DNA from: Streptomyces sp. NBC_01268
GTDB taxonomy: Bacteria; Actinomycetota; Actinomycetes; Streptomycetales; Streptomycetaceae
Assembly (NCBI RefSeq): GCF_036240795.1
Contig: NZ_CP108454.1
Location: forward strand, 2,294,001-2,358,000
Length of the DNA stretch: 64,000 bases
Direction of reading: 5' to 3'
The position numbers and the translations under genes were made by a program. Below the pieces are notes generated by a model, which did no database searches, was not told the DNA's origin, and was given only the letters and a program-made list of their open reading frames with translations. How positions within the stretch are numbered: the first letter of the stretch is position 1; every line of letters begins with the position of its first letter. Positions 9,931 through 17,666 of the stretch are shown here, one piece after another.

Positions 9931-10461
9931 TCATCCTGTGGTCTCCTCGGCGCCCGGCTGGCGGGGCAGCACCGGCGGGAGCACCAGGAGGCGCTCGACC
10001 AGGCGCAGGAACACGGCCGCGTCCCTCAGCAGGTCGTCGGCGTCGCGTCGGCTCGCGGCGCCGGTGATCCCGGCCTCGGCCCTGGCCCGCCGGGCGGCCC
10101 CGGAGGCGAACAGGGCGCTCCATTCGGTGAGCTCGGGCGCTATCTCCGGGAGCACCTCCCAGGTGCTGCGGATGCGGGCCCGCTTGCGGGGGTCGCGCTC
10201 GGGCCGGCCGCGGACGGCGAGCACGGCGGCGGCGGTGCGCAGGGCGGCGAGGTGGGCGGTGGCGTACCGCTCGTTGGGCACGTCGAGCGCGGCGGCCTCG
10301 TCGAGTCCCGCCCTGGCCTTGGCGAGCAGGTCGAGGGCGGCGGGCGGGGCCGAGGCGCGGCGGGCGACCGGGTGGACGTCGGACGCGGGTCCGAGCTGGG
10401 CGGGGGCGGGGCGCGGCGCGGTGTGGCGCCGGGGTGCGGCTGCGGCGGAGTGGCCGGCCAT
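9931..10461 (-). CDS. SAV_6107-like HEPN domain protein
   Basis: 176 residues from ATG 10461 (GGAGG six bases upstream). The first 38 residues are Ala/Pro-rich and look disordered. Then comes a helical domain (PPAALDLLAKARAGLDEAAALDVPNERYATAHLAALRTAAAVLAVRG) that resembles the small HEPN-type family named after SAV_6107. No RX4-6H RNase motif is visible, so nuclease activity should not be assumed. Other HEPN proteins bind nucleotides or RNA. Function unknown. It is transcribed towards the methyltransferase gene and divergently from the ABC/YhgE operon. Confidence 0.78.
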   Translation of the reverse strand: MAGHSAAAAPRRHTAPRPAPAQLGPASDVHPVARRASAPPAALDLLAKARAGLDEAAALDVPNERYATAHLAALRTAAAVLAVRGRPERDPRKRARIRSTWEVLPEIAPELTEWSALFASGAARRARAEAGITGAASRRDADDLLRDAAVFLRLVERLLVLPPVLPRQPGAEETTG

Positions 10462-10549
10462 GACGAGCCTCCTGTCGTCGGGTGACGGCGCTGTGGCCGT
10501 ATGTGTTCATCGTGCCCGCCCCCACTGACAATCGCCCTGACCTGGTGCT

Positions 10550-10597
10550 TTGCCAGTTCGGCGACTCAGCGGTAACTTTTTGCACTGACTGGTCAGT
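10550..10597 (+). promoter_or_regulatory. Promoter and palindromic operator of the ABC/YhgE/TetR operon
   Basis: -35 TTGCCA (10550-10555), 17-base spacer, -10 TAACTT (10573-10578). Directly after it, at the expected transcription start, lies the perfect inverted repeat ACTGAC-TG-GTCAGT (10584-10597). The layout suggests repression by the TetR protein encoded three genes downstream. Basis: sequence for the sites, inference for the regulator. Confidence 0.7.
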
Positions 10598-10620
10598 TCA
10601 AAGAATTCCTAGGGGGGATC

Positions 10621-11661
10621 GTGGACGCGCACCCGGACGAGCCGCACGGCGCCGCCGTCGTCGCGGACGGATACGGGCTGAAGGGCCCGCGCGGCTGGGC
10701 CTTCCGCGGCATCGGCTTCGAGGCCGCGCCCGGATCGCTGGTCGCCATCGAGGGGCCCTCGGGGTCCGGCCGCACCTGCCTGCTGCTGGCTCTCACCGGC
10801 CGCATGAAGGCCCAGGAGGGCCACGCCCAGGTGGCGAGGCTCCGGCTGCCCAAGAAGATGGCGGCCGTACGGCGGATCAGCGCGCTCGGCCCGGTGCCGG
10901 GCGTCAGCGACCTCGACCCGGCCCTCACCGTCGCCGAGCACCTGCGGGAGCGGGCCCTGCTCCAGCGCCGTTTCGACGGCTCGCTCAAGGCGCTGCTCCG
11001 GCCGCCCGCCGAGCGGGCCGCCGCCACGCGGGCCCGGATCGACGAGGCCCTGAAGGCCGCCGGCCTCGACCCGGAGACCCTGCCGAAGGGCGAGCGGACC
11101 TCCGTACGGGACCTGGAGCGACTGGAGGCGCTGCGCCTGTCGCTGGCCCTCGCCCTCCTCGGGCGCCCCCGGCTGGTCGCCCTGGACGACACCGACCTGA
11201 AGCTCTCGGACGCCGACCGGGCCGAGGCCTGGGCCCTGCTCCGGTCCGTCGCCGACTCCGGCATCACCGTGCTCGCCGTGTGCAGCGAGGCCCCGGAGGA
11301 CGCGCTGCGCGTCTCCACGGCGCCCGCCACCACCCGGAGCACGCCGAAGGCGCCCGAGGCCGGGACCGCGACCGCGCGCACCAAGGCCGAGGCCGAGGCC
11401 GGGACCGGGACCGGACGAGCGAAGGCCGAGCCCGAGCCCGGGACCGTACGCACCACGAAGGCCGAGCCCGAGCCCGGGACCGTACGCACGACGAAGGCCA
11501 AGCCCGGGACCGCACCCGAGCCCGAGGCCACGTCGGACGCCGCGCCCCGGCCCGAGGCCGCCACCCAGGCCCTGCCCGCCCGGCCCGGGCCCGCCGCGGA
11601 CACCATCCAGAAGGACCAGAAGGGGGAGGACGATGCGTTCGCCGAGACTGGCCGCGCTTGA
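10621..11661 (+). CDS. Degenerate ABC-type ATP-binding protein
   Basis: 346 residues from GTG 10621 with GGGGGGA upstream. Residues 10-215 have an ABC ATPase fold, but the key motifs are altered. Walker A is GPSGSGRT (45-52), with Arg51 in place of the invariant Lys. No LSGGQ signature is visible (SVRDLERLEALRLSLALALLG in its place). Walker B reads RLVALDDTD. A low-complexity tail rich in Ala, Thr, Glu and Pro includes two near-identical 12-residue repeats. The gene overlaps the YhgE/Pip gene by 29 bases. It may be a low-activity or structural ATPase subunit for that membrane protein. Confidence 0.8.
   Translation: MDAHPDEPHGAAVVADGYGLKGPRGWAFRGIGFEAAPGSLVAIEGPSGSGRTCLLLALTGRMKAQEGHAQVARLRLPKKMAAVRRISALGPVPGVSDLDPALTVAEHLRERALLQRRFDGSLKALLRPPAERAAATRARIDEALKAAGLDPETLPKGERTSVRDLERLEALRLSLALALLGRPRLVALDDTDLKLSDADRAEAWALLRSVADSGITVLAVCSEAPEDALRVSTAPATTRSTPKAPEAGTATARTKAEAEAGTGTGRAKAEPEPGTVRTTKAEPEPGTVRTTKAKPGTAPEPEATSDAAPRPEAATQALPARPGPAADTIQKDQKGEDDAFAETGRA
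11425..11496 (+). repeat. Two 36-bp in-frame tandem repeats in the ATPase tail
   Basis: Copies at 11425-11460 and 11461-11496 differ at one base and encode AEPEPGTVRTTK twice. Degenerate relatives of the unit lie on both sides. They lie in the disordered tail and keep the reading frame. Confidence 0.85.
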
Positions 11662-13720
11662 GCTCAAGCGGTTCGGCAGGGGGAAGCTGCCGCGGGCCGC
11701 GCTCGTCGCGATCCTGCTGCTGCCGCTGCTCTACGGCGCGCTGTACCTGTGGTCCTTCTGGGACCCGTACAGCAGGCTCGACAAGATCCCCGTCGCCCTC
11801 GTCAACGAGGACCGCGGCGCCACCGCCGGCGGGAAGAAGATCACCGCGGGCGCGGACATCACCGAGAACCTGCGCGAGAGCGCCGTCTTCGAGTGGCACG
11901 AGGTGAGCGACGACGAGGCCCGCGAGGGCGTCGAGGACGGGACGTACTACCTGTCCCTGACGATGCCGTCGGACTTCAGCCGGCGGATCGCCTCCAGCTC
12001 CGGCGACTCCCCCGAGGCCGGCGCCCTCAAGGTGCGGACGAACGACGCCAACAACTACATCGTCGGGCAGATCTCCCGCACGGTCTTCTCCGAGGTCCGC
12101 ACCGCCGCCTCGACGAAGTCCTCGCGCACCTTCCTGGACAAGATCTTCATCTCCTTCTCCGACATCCACGAGGCGACCGCCAAGGCCGCCAAGGGTGCCG
12201 ACGACCTGAAGGACGGCGTCGACAAGGCGAAGGCCGGCTCCAAGAGCCTCGCCGACGGCCTCAAGGACGCCAAGAAGGGCAGCGGCGACCTGGCCACCGG
12301 CATCAAGAAGCTGAACAAGGGCGCCAAGGACCTGGAGAACGGCTCCCGGAAGGTCGCCGACGGCACCCAGGCGCTCGCCGACAAGGTGAACGGCACGGCC
12401 GACAAGGTCCGCCCGTACCTGGCGAACAACGGCAAGTCGATCCGGGACACCGCCCGACTGGTCTCCGACTCCACGACCGCCGTCCGGCACAACCTGGACG
12501 ACCTGGTGCGCCGCGCCCCGATCGCCCGCGGCGCCGCCCACCTGGCCGACGACAAGCTGGCCGCGTTCTACAAGAAGCGGTGCGTGACGAACCCGCTGCC
12601 CGACGCCCAGGAGTGCGAGGTCCTCAAGGAGGCCGCGGTCTCCGCCGACGACGTCGCCAAGATCGCCGACGACCTGCACGAGCTGACCAAGGACCAGAAG
12701 GGCGACCTGAAGACCCTGGACACCCGGCTCGCCAAGCTGAAGAAGGACGCCGACGAGCTGGCCCGCCGCGCCCCGCACCTGGACCGGGACGTCGAGGGCG
12801 CCGTCAAGAAGATCAACGAGCTCAACGCGGGCGCCAAGAAGGTCGCCGACGGCGCGGACCGGCTGCACACCGGCCTGACCGACGCGCGCACCGGTTCCCG
12901 CAGCCTCGACACGGGTGTCGGCAAGCTCAAGAAGGGCGCCGGCGAGCTCGACGGCGGCCTGTTCAAGCTGGCCGACGGCTCGGGCGAGCTGGCCACCGGC
13001 CTGAACGACGGGGTGAAGCAGATCCCCGACTACGACAAGCCGGACCGCGACAAGCGCACCGAGGTGATGGCCGACCCGGTCAAGCTGGCCGCCCAGTCGA
13101 TGCACAAGGCGCCCAACTACGGCACCGGTTTCGCCCCGTACTTCATCCCGCTCTCCCTCTGGGTCGGCGCGATGGTCGCGTACATGATCATCCAGCCGCT
13201 CAACCGGCGCGCCCTGGCCGCCGGCGCCTCCGCCTGGCGGATCGCGCTCGCGGGCTGGCTGCCGGTCGCCGCGATCGGCGTCCTCCAGGTGGGCGCGCTG
13301 ATGTCGGTGCTCCACTGGGGCCTGGGGCTCCAGATGGCGCGGGCCGCCGGGACGGTCGGCTTCCTCGCGCTGGTGACCTGCTGCTTCGCCGCCATCATCC
13401 AGTGGCTGAACGCCAAGTTCGGCGCGGCGGGACGCATCCTGGTGCTCGCGGTGCTGATGCTCCAGCTGACCTCGGCGGGCGGCACGTACCCCGTGCAGAC
13501 CAGCCCGGGCTTCTTCAACGCGATCCACCCGTACCTGCCGATGACGTACGTGGTCGAGGCGCTGCGCCGGCTCATCTCGGGCGGCGGCACCGGGCCGGTC
13601 TGGCAGGCCTGCGCCGTCCTCACCGCGTTCACGGTGGGCGCGCTGGCCCTGACCGCCCTGACCGCCCGCCAGAAGCAGGTGTGGTCGCTCGACCGGCTCC
13701 ACCCCGAACTGTCGCTCTGA
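11633..13720 (+). CDS. YhgE/Pip domain membrane protein
   Basis: 695 residues from ATG 11633 (GGGGGAGGAC upstream). One N-terminal membrane segment (about 22-42) is followed by the conserved VALVNEDRGAT stretch. A long extracellular region is full of heptad-like KxLxDGxxxAxxGxxxLxxG repeats, typical of YhgE/Pip proteins. A C-terminal block of about five membrane segments (about 505-685) follows, including SPGFFNAIHPYLPMTYVVEALR of ABC-2 type permeases. Relatives include phage-infection proteins, type VII-associated EsaA and putative exporters. With the ATPase upstream and a TetR gene 19 bases downstream, it is best read as a regulated export system of unknown substrate. Confidence 0.88.
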   Translation: MRSPRLAALELKRFGRGKLPRAALVAILLLPLLYGALYLWSFWDPYSRLDKIPVALVNEDRGATAGGKKITAGADITENLRESAVFEWHEVSDDEAREGVEDGTYYLSLTMPSDFSRRIASSSGDSPEAGALKVRTNDANNYIVGQISRTVFSEVRTAASTKSSRTFLDKIFISFSDIHEATAKAAKGADDLKDGVDKAKAGSKSLADGLKDAKKGSGDLATGIKKLNKGAKDLENGSRKVADGTQALADKVNGTADKVRPYLANNGKSIRDTARLVSDSTTAVRHNLDDLVRRAPIARGAAHLADDKLAAFYKKRCVTNPLPDAQECEVLKEAAVSADDVAKIADDLHELTKDQKGDLKTLDTRLAKLKKDADELARRAPHLDRDVEGAVKKINELNAGAKKVADGADRLHTGLTDARTGSRSLDTGVGKLKKGAGELDGGLFKLADGSGELATGLNDGVKQIPDYDKPDRDKRTEVMADPVKLAAQSMHKAPNYGTGFAPYFIPLSLWVGAMVAYMIIQPLNRRALAAGASAWRIALAGWLPVAAIGVLQVGALMSVLHWGLGLQMARAAGTVGFLALVTCCFAAIIQWLNAKFGAAGRILVLAVLMLQLTSAGGTYPVQTSPGFFNAIHPYLPMTYVVEALRRLISGGGTGPVWQACAVLTAFTVGALALTALTARQKQVWSLDRLHPELSL

Positions 13721-13739
13721 ACCTGTGAGAATCGAGCCC

Positions 13740-14348
13740 ATGGACAGCAGCAGCACCAGACGCCGGGCCACGCGCACCAAGCTCTACGAAGCGGCCGTCA
13801 CGCTCATCGCGGAGCAGGGCTTCTCGGCGACGACCGTCGACGAGATCGCCGAGCGGGCGGGCGTGGCCAAGGGCACGGTCTACTACAACTTCAAGAGCAA
13901 GACCGAGCTCTTCGAGGAGCTGCTGCGGCACGGCGTCTCCCTCCTCGCCGCCTCCCTGCGGGCGGCGGCCGAGGACACCGCCGAGCGGGGCGGCAGCCGG
14001 GTCGACGCGCTGGACGCGATGATCCGGGCGGGCCTGGTCTTCATCGACCGCTACCCGGCCTTCACCCAGCTGTACGTGGCCGAGCTCTGGCGCACCAACC
14101 GGGCGTGGAACTCGACCCTCCTGGTGGTCCGCCAGGAGGCCGTCGCGGTGGTCGAGGGCGTGCTGCGCGAGGGCGTCGAGGCCGGTGAGCTGAGCGAGGA
14201 GATCGACGTGAAGCTGACGGCGGCGGCGCTGGTCGGCATGGTCCTGGTGGCCGCGCTCGACTGGCAGGCGTTCCAGAGCGAGCGCTCCCTGGACGACGTC
14301 CACGCCGCGCTCTCGCGCCTCCTGCACGGGCGCGTGGGCGGCCGCTGA
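13740..14348 (+). CDS. TetR/AcrR-family regulator
   Basis: 202 residues from ATG 13740; an upstream GTG at 13725 adds five residues. The N-terminal helix-turn-helix is clear: AAVTLIAEQGFSATTVDEIAERAGVAKGTVYYNFKSKTELFEELL (about residues 15-60). The C-terminal ligand domain has no recognisable specificity. The gene lies 19 bases after the YhgE/Pip gene, so it is probably co-transcribed and autoregulated. The palindrome ACTGAC-TG-GTCAGT at 10584-10597 in the operon promoter is the obvious operator candidate. A nested hairpin closes the operon. Confidence 0.9.
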   Translation: MDSSSTRRRATRTKLYEAAVTLIAEQGFSATTVDEIAERAGVAKGTVYYNFKSKTELFEELLRHGVSLLAASLRAAAEDTAERGGSRVDALDAMIRAGLVFIDRYPAFTQLYVAELWRTNRAWNSTLLVVRQEAVAVVEGVLREGVEAGELSEEIDVKLTAAALVGMVLVAALDWQAFQSERSLDDVHAALSRLLHGRVGGR

Positions 14349-14378
14349 GACCTGCCGCCGGACGGCGAGGGCACGAAA

Positions 14379-14433
14379 GAAGCGCCGGTCCCGCGAGGCT
14401 CGATCCCCCCGAGCCACGCCGGACCGGCGCTTC
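14379..14433 (+). terminator. Nested hairpin after the TetR gene
   Basis: A perfect 13-bp outer stem, GAAGCGCCGGTCC (14379-14391) with GGACCGGCGCTTC (14421-14433), encloses a second stem GGCTCG/CGAGCC. It is 30 bases past the stop. Confidence 0.85.
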
Positions 14434-14449
14434 GTCCGTACTCCGTCGC

Positions 14450-14514
14450 GGGTCCCCGTGTCCCCCGTGGACCCCGACTTCCCCCGTGGGTCCCCGTATC
14501 CCCCGTGGACCCCG
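14450..14514. repeat. 27-bp direct repeat
   Basis: A 27-base unit beginning GGGTCCCCGT and ending CCCGTGGACCCCG occurs at 14450-14476 and 14488-14514 with one mismatch (G versus A in the GT/AT position). The 11-base spacer (ACTTCCCCCGT) also resembles part of the unit. Confidence 0.75.
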
Positions 14515-14643
14515 TTCCGGCAGGTGCGCGACCCCGTTCCGCAGCCCCGTGCCGGCGGTGCCGGAGCCGCGCCCCTTCCGTGCGTTCCACTCTCCCTTCT
14601 CCGCAGGTCACAGCCCATCCGCGCATCTACTCATCTCGCGCTC

Positions 14644-14673
14644 TAGGTACGGGTACTCAGACCTGGCTACCAT
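14644..14673 (+). promoter_or_regulatory. Leaderless promoter with MacR-like box for the DUF4126 gene
   Basis: -10 TACCAT (14668-14673) ends seven bases before GTG 14681, so the mRNA is probably leaderless. The -35 position is covered by TAGGTAC-GG-GTACTCA (14644-14659). Its right half matches the TGAGTAC-N2-GTACTCA site that I recall for MacR. Confidence 0.5.
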
Positions 14674-14680
14674 CGCGGAC

Positions 14681-15319
14681 GTGTCCGTACTCCCCCTGGT
14701 GTTCACGAGCGGCTGGGCGAGCGGGATCAACGCCTACGCGGTGGTCCTGCTGCTCGGCCTGTTCGGCGCGACCGGGCTCTCCGACGAGGTGCCCGAGGCG
14801 CTGCAACGGCCCGACGTCCTGATCGCCGCCGGCGTGCTGTTCCTGTGCGAGGCGGTGGCGGACAAGATCCCGTACGTCGACTCCGTCTGGGACTCGGCGC
14901 ACACGGTGATCCGGCCCCTCGCCGGCGCCGTGGTCGCCGCCCTGCTCGCGGGGCAGTCCGGTTCGCTTCCGGAGCTGGCGGCGGGCGCGGTGGGCGGGAC
15001 GACGGCCCTGCTGAGCCACTTCGTGAAGGCCGGCACCCGGATGGCGGTGAACACCTCGCCCGAGCCCTTCTCCAACATCGCGGTGTCCACGGCGGAGGAC
15101 CTCGGGGTCGCCGGAGTCATCACGTTCGCGATATTCCATCCGGTCGCCGCGGCCGTGATCGCGGCCGTGCTGCTCGTGCTCGGCCTGGTGATAGTGGCCT
15201 TCCTGGCCCACAGCATCCGGCGCTTCTGGCGGCGCCGGGCGCAGCGCCGCGAGGAGCGGAGGCCGGCGGCCGTCCGGGAGCGGCCACCTGCGCCGACGGA
15301 CGGTTCGGAGCATTTCTGA
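14681..15319 (+). CDS. DUF4126 membrane protein
   Basis: 212 residues from GTG 14681. Four or five membrane segments fill residues 5-175. The conserved DUF4126 features are FTSGWASGINAYAVVLLLGLFG at the start, DKIPYVDSVWDSAHTVIRPLAGA, and GTTALLSHFVKAGTRMAVNTSPEPFSNI. A basic Arg-rich tail ends the protein. There is no SD, and the -10 box is so close that the transcript is probably leaderless. Function is unknown. It runs with a small gap into the FAD oxidoreductase gene. Confidence 0.88.
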   Translation: MSVLPLVFTSGWASGINAYAVVLLLGLFGATGLSDEVPEALQRPDVLIAAGVLFLCEAVADKIPYVDSVWDSAHTVIRPLAGAVVAALLAGQSGSLPELAAGAVGGTTALLSHFVKAGTRMAVNTSPEPFSNIAVSTAEDLGVAGVITFAIFHPVAAAVIAAVLLVLGLVIVAFLAHSIRRFWRRRAQRREERRPAAVRERPPAPTDGSEHF

Positions 15320-15340
15320 GCGCCGGATAGGGTCGCCCCC

Positions 15341-16768
15341 ATGGCACGGATTGTGGTGATCGGGGCGGGACTCGGCTCGATGGCGGCCGCCGCCCGACTG
15401 GCGGTGGCGGGCCACCGGGTGACGGTCTACGAGAGCGGTGCGACGTACGGGGGCGGGGTCCGCCGCTTGGAGCGGGACGGCTTCGGCTTCGACACCGGCC
15501 CCGGGCTGCTGCACCTCCCCGCGGTCTACCGCGACCTCTTCGTCAAGACCGGCAAGCAGCCGCTGGAGGAGTGCGTCACGCTGACGCAGGTGGATCCGGC
15601 GAGCCGTCACGTCTTCCCCGACGGCACCCGCGTCGACCTGCCGAACGCCTCGCGGGCCGGGACGATGGCCGCCCTGGACGCGGCGCTCGGCGCGGGCGCG
15701 GGCGCGCGCTGGGGCGAGTTCATGGTGCGGGCCCGCGAGGCCTGGGACCGCACCCGGCGCCCGCTCCTGGAGGAGCCGCAGCCCGAGGACGTCTCCGCGC
15801 TGGGCCGCGAGCCCTATCCGGCGCCCAAGGCGGGCCTGCTGCGCCGCCCGACGACCACGCTCGCGCGGATCGGCGAGCGCGAGCTGCGCGACCCCCGGCT
15901 GGCCGCGCTCCTCGGCTCGTACGCCTGGAGCTACGGCTTCGACCCGGCCACCGCCCCCGCCGCGGCGGCCGTGCTGCCGTACATGGAGCAGACCTTCGGC
16001 AGCTGGTACGTGGCCGGCGGCATCCGCGCGCTCGCCGACGCGGTGTACGAGCGGTGCCTGCAGCGGCGGGTGGAGTTCGTCTTCGGCACCGAGGTGACCG
16101 ACGTCCTGGAGGAGCGGGGCCGGGCGACCGGCCTCGCTCTGGCGGGCGGCGGGACGGTGGCGGCCGACCACGTGGTCGCGGGCGCGCCCGTGCCCACGCT
16201 CTACGCCGAGCAGACCGTCGGAGGGGAGTCCGGGGACGACCGGCCGCACCACCAGCCGATGCGCACGGGCCGGGTGACGCTCTGTCTGGCCCTGCGCGGG
16301 GCCCGGGAGTCCGGCGCCGCGCACCGGACGGTCGTGCACGCCTCCGGGGAGCTGCCGACGGTGACCGTGCTGCGGCCCGACGACCCGGCGCTGCGGCCGG
16401 ACGGGGCGCACGAGTCGGTGACGGTCACGGCGACGGTGGGGATCATGCCGTCCTGGGCGGAGTTCGCCGAGCGGATGCTGGTCCAGGCCGCGACGGCCGT
16501 GCCGGACCTGCGCGAGCGGCTGCTCTGGCAGGAGGTCCGCACCCCGGACGACACCCTCCTGGAGACGGGTGCCGCCGAGGTCCCGGGACCGGCGCTGGCC
16601 GGGGCGGGCGGGCAGTGGCTGCCCGCCGCCAACCGGTCGCCGCTCCCCGGCCTCTACTTCGCCGGCGGCTGGTCGCACCCGGGCGGCGGGCTCGCGCACG
16701 CGGGCATGTCCGGGGCGCTGGTCGCCGGACTGATCGTGGAGGGCGCGGACTTCCGCGGCTCGCAGTGA
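15341..16768 (+). CDS. Phytoene-desaturase-like FAD-dependent oxidoreductase
   Basis: 475 residues from ATG 15341. The N-terminal dinucleotide fold is IVVIGAGLGSMAAAARLAVAGHRVTVYE (about 4-31), followed by GGGVRRLERDGFGFDTGP. The C-terminal LYFAGGWSHPGGGLAHAGMSGALVAGL is the second FAD contact typical of carotenoid desaturase/isomerase relatives (CrtI/CrtD/retinol saturase family). No other carotenoid gene is nearby, so the substrate is open. The gene is 21 bases downstream of DUF4126 and probably co-transcribed. The nearest gene on the far side converges on it. Confidence 0.82.
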   Translation: MARIVVIGAGLGSMAAAARLAVAGHRVTVYESGATYGGGVRRLERDGFGFDTGPGLLHLPAVYRDLFVKTGKQPLEECVTLTQVDPASRHVFPDGTRVDLPNASRAGTMAALDAALGAGAGARWGEFMVRAREAWDRTRRPLLEEPQPEDVSALGREPYPAPKAGLLRRPTTTLARIGERELRDPRLAALLGSYAWSYGFDPATAPAAAAVLPYMEQTFGSWYVAGGIRALADAVYERCLQRRVEFVFGTEVTDVLEERGRATGLALAGGGTVAADHVVAGAPVPTLYAEQTVGGESGDDRPHHQPMRTGRVTLCLALRGARESGAAHRTVVHASGELPTVTVLRPDDPALRPDGAHESVTVTATVGIMPSWAEFAERMLVQAATAVPDLRERLLWQEVRTPDDTLLETGAAEVPGPALAGAGGQWLPAANRSPLPGLYFAGGWSHPGGGLAHAGMSGALVAGLIVEGADFRGSQ

Positions 16769-16808
16769 CCGGTCCGGCGCGCGGCGCCCAGGGCGTGTCG
16801 GACCCGCC

Positions 16809-17615
16809 CTAGTACCGGTACTGCTGGTCCTCGCCGTAGCCGTACTGCTGCTCCTGCGGGTGCTGCGGTGCGCCGTCCTGCCCGGAGCGGCCCTGCTGCT
16901 GGGGCACCCAGACGCCGCCGGGCGGGGTGTCGTAGGTGTACGAGGGCGCGTACGGGTCGGCGTACGGCTGCTGGTAGGTGCCGTACTGCTGGCCGGCGTC
17001 GGTGTAGGCCTGCTGGCCGATGTACGGGTCGGAGTAGGCCGCGTACTGCTGCTGGCCCTCGGTGCCGTAGTCGTAGCCGGGCTGCTGCTCGTAGCCGCCC
17101 GCGTAGGCGTCGGCGTAGGGCTGCTGCTGGTCGTAGGAGGTGCCGTAGACGGCGTACTGCCCGGTGTCCTCGGGCAGCGGCTGGGGCTCGTACACGTCGG
17201 AGGCCGCGGCGTGGACCTCCTGCGGCTCCGGGAAGGCGTCCTCGGCGGAGGCGTTCTCGACGGGGGACTCCGCGGGCTCGTAGGAGAGGTCGCTGACCTC
17301 CAGCGTCGGGCCCTCCTTCGCGGCCCGTCCCCCGGACCTGCGACGGCGGCTCGCGCCGGGGCTGCCGCCGATCGCCCAGCCGGTGGAGAAGCCGCGCCGG
17401 AACGAGAGGGTCACGTAGGTCTGGCCGACGGCGAAGGCGACGGCGCCCACGACGATCACCAGCACGGAGGGCAGCAGCACGCCGACGACGACGCCGAGGA
17501 AGCCGCCGAAGGCGAGCAGCCGCCAGCGCAGCCGTGCCTTGTACTGGAGGAGCACCTCACCCAGCAGCCACAGCGCCACGACACCGAACGCGATGTAGAG
17601 GACCGTCCACCCCAT
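16809..17615 (-). CDS. Membrane protein with long Tyr/Gln/Gly-rich tail
   Basis: 268 residues from ATG 17615. Two or three membrane segments lie in the first 70 residues (LYIAFGVVALWLLGEVLL, then two adjacent segments at about 34-67). A basic linker RRRRSGGRAAK comes next. The last 110 residues are almost entirely Tyr, Gln, Gly, Ala, Asp and Pro in loose YxQQPYADxY-type repeats. I do not recognise a functional family; similar proteins are annotated only as hypothetical membrane proteins in Streptomyces. The tail is intrinsically disordered, has prion-like composition and faces one side of the membrane. It sits just downstream of metF, separated by 51 bases. Confidence 0.82.
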   Translation of the reverse strand: MGWTVLYIAFGVVALWLLGEVLLQYKARLRWRLLAFGGFLGVVVGVLLPSVLVIVVGAVAFAVGQTYVTLSFRRGFSTGWAIGGSPGASRRRRSGGRAAKEGPTLEVSDLSYEPAESPVENASAEDAFPEPQEVHAAASDVYEPQPLPEDTGQYAVYGTSYDQQQPYADAYAGGYEQQPGYDYGTEGQQQYAAYSDPYIGQQAYTDAGQQYGTYQQPYADPYAPSYTYDTPPGGVWVPQQQGRSGQDGAPQHPQEQQYGYGEDQQYRY

Positions 17616-17666
17616 GCCCGCCCCTCTCCTACGGCCACCGCCGCGGGAAGGGGCGAGTACGGCCGG

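Larger units (their letters stand above)
14349..14680. other. 332-base gap: terminator, repeat and promoter only
   Basis: The gap carries a TetR-side terminator (14379-14433), a 27-bp direct repeat (14450-14514), a MacR-like palindrome (14644-14659) and the -10 box of the DUF4126 gene. I see no gene in it. Confidence 0.6.

Noticed and set aside
11264..13780. An 838-residue open frame on the minus strand opposite the YhgE/Pip gene
   Set aside because: It is a GC-bias shadow. The composition is repetitive and Val/Gly/Arg-rich, no domain is visible, and the plus-strand gene is convincing.
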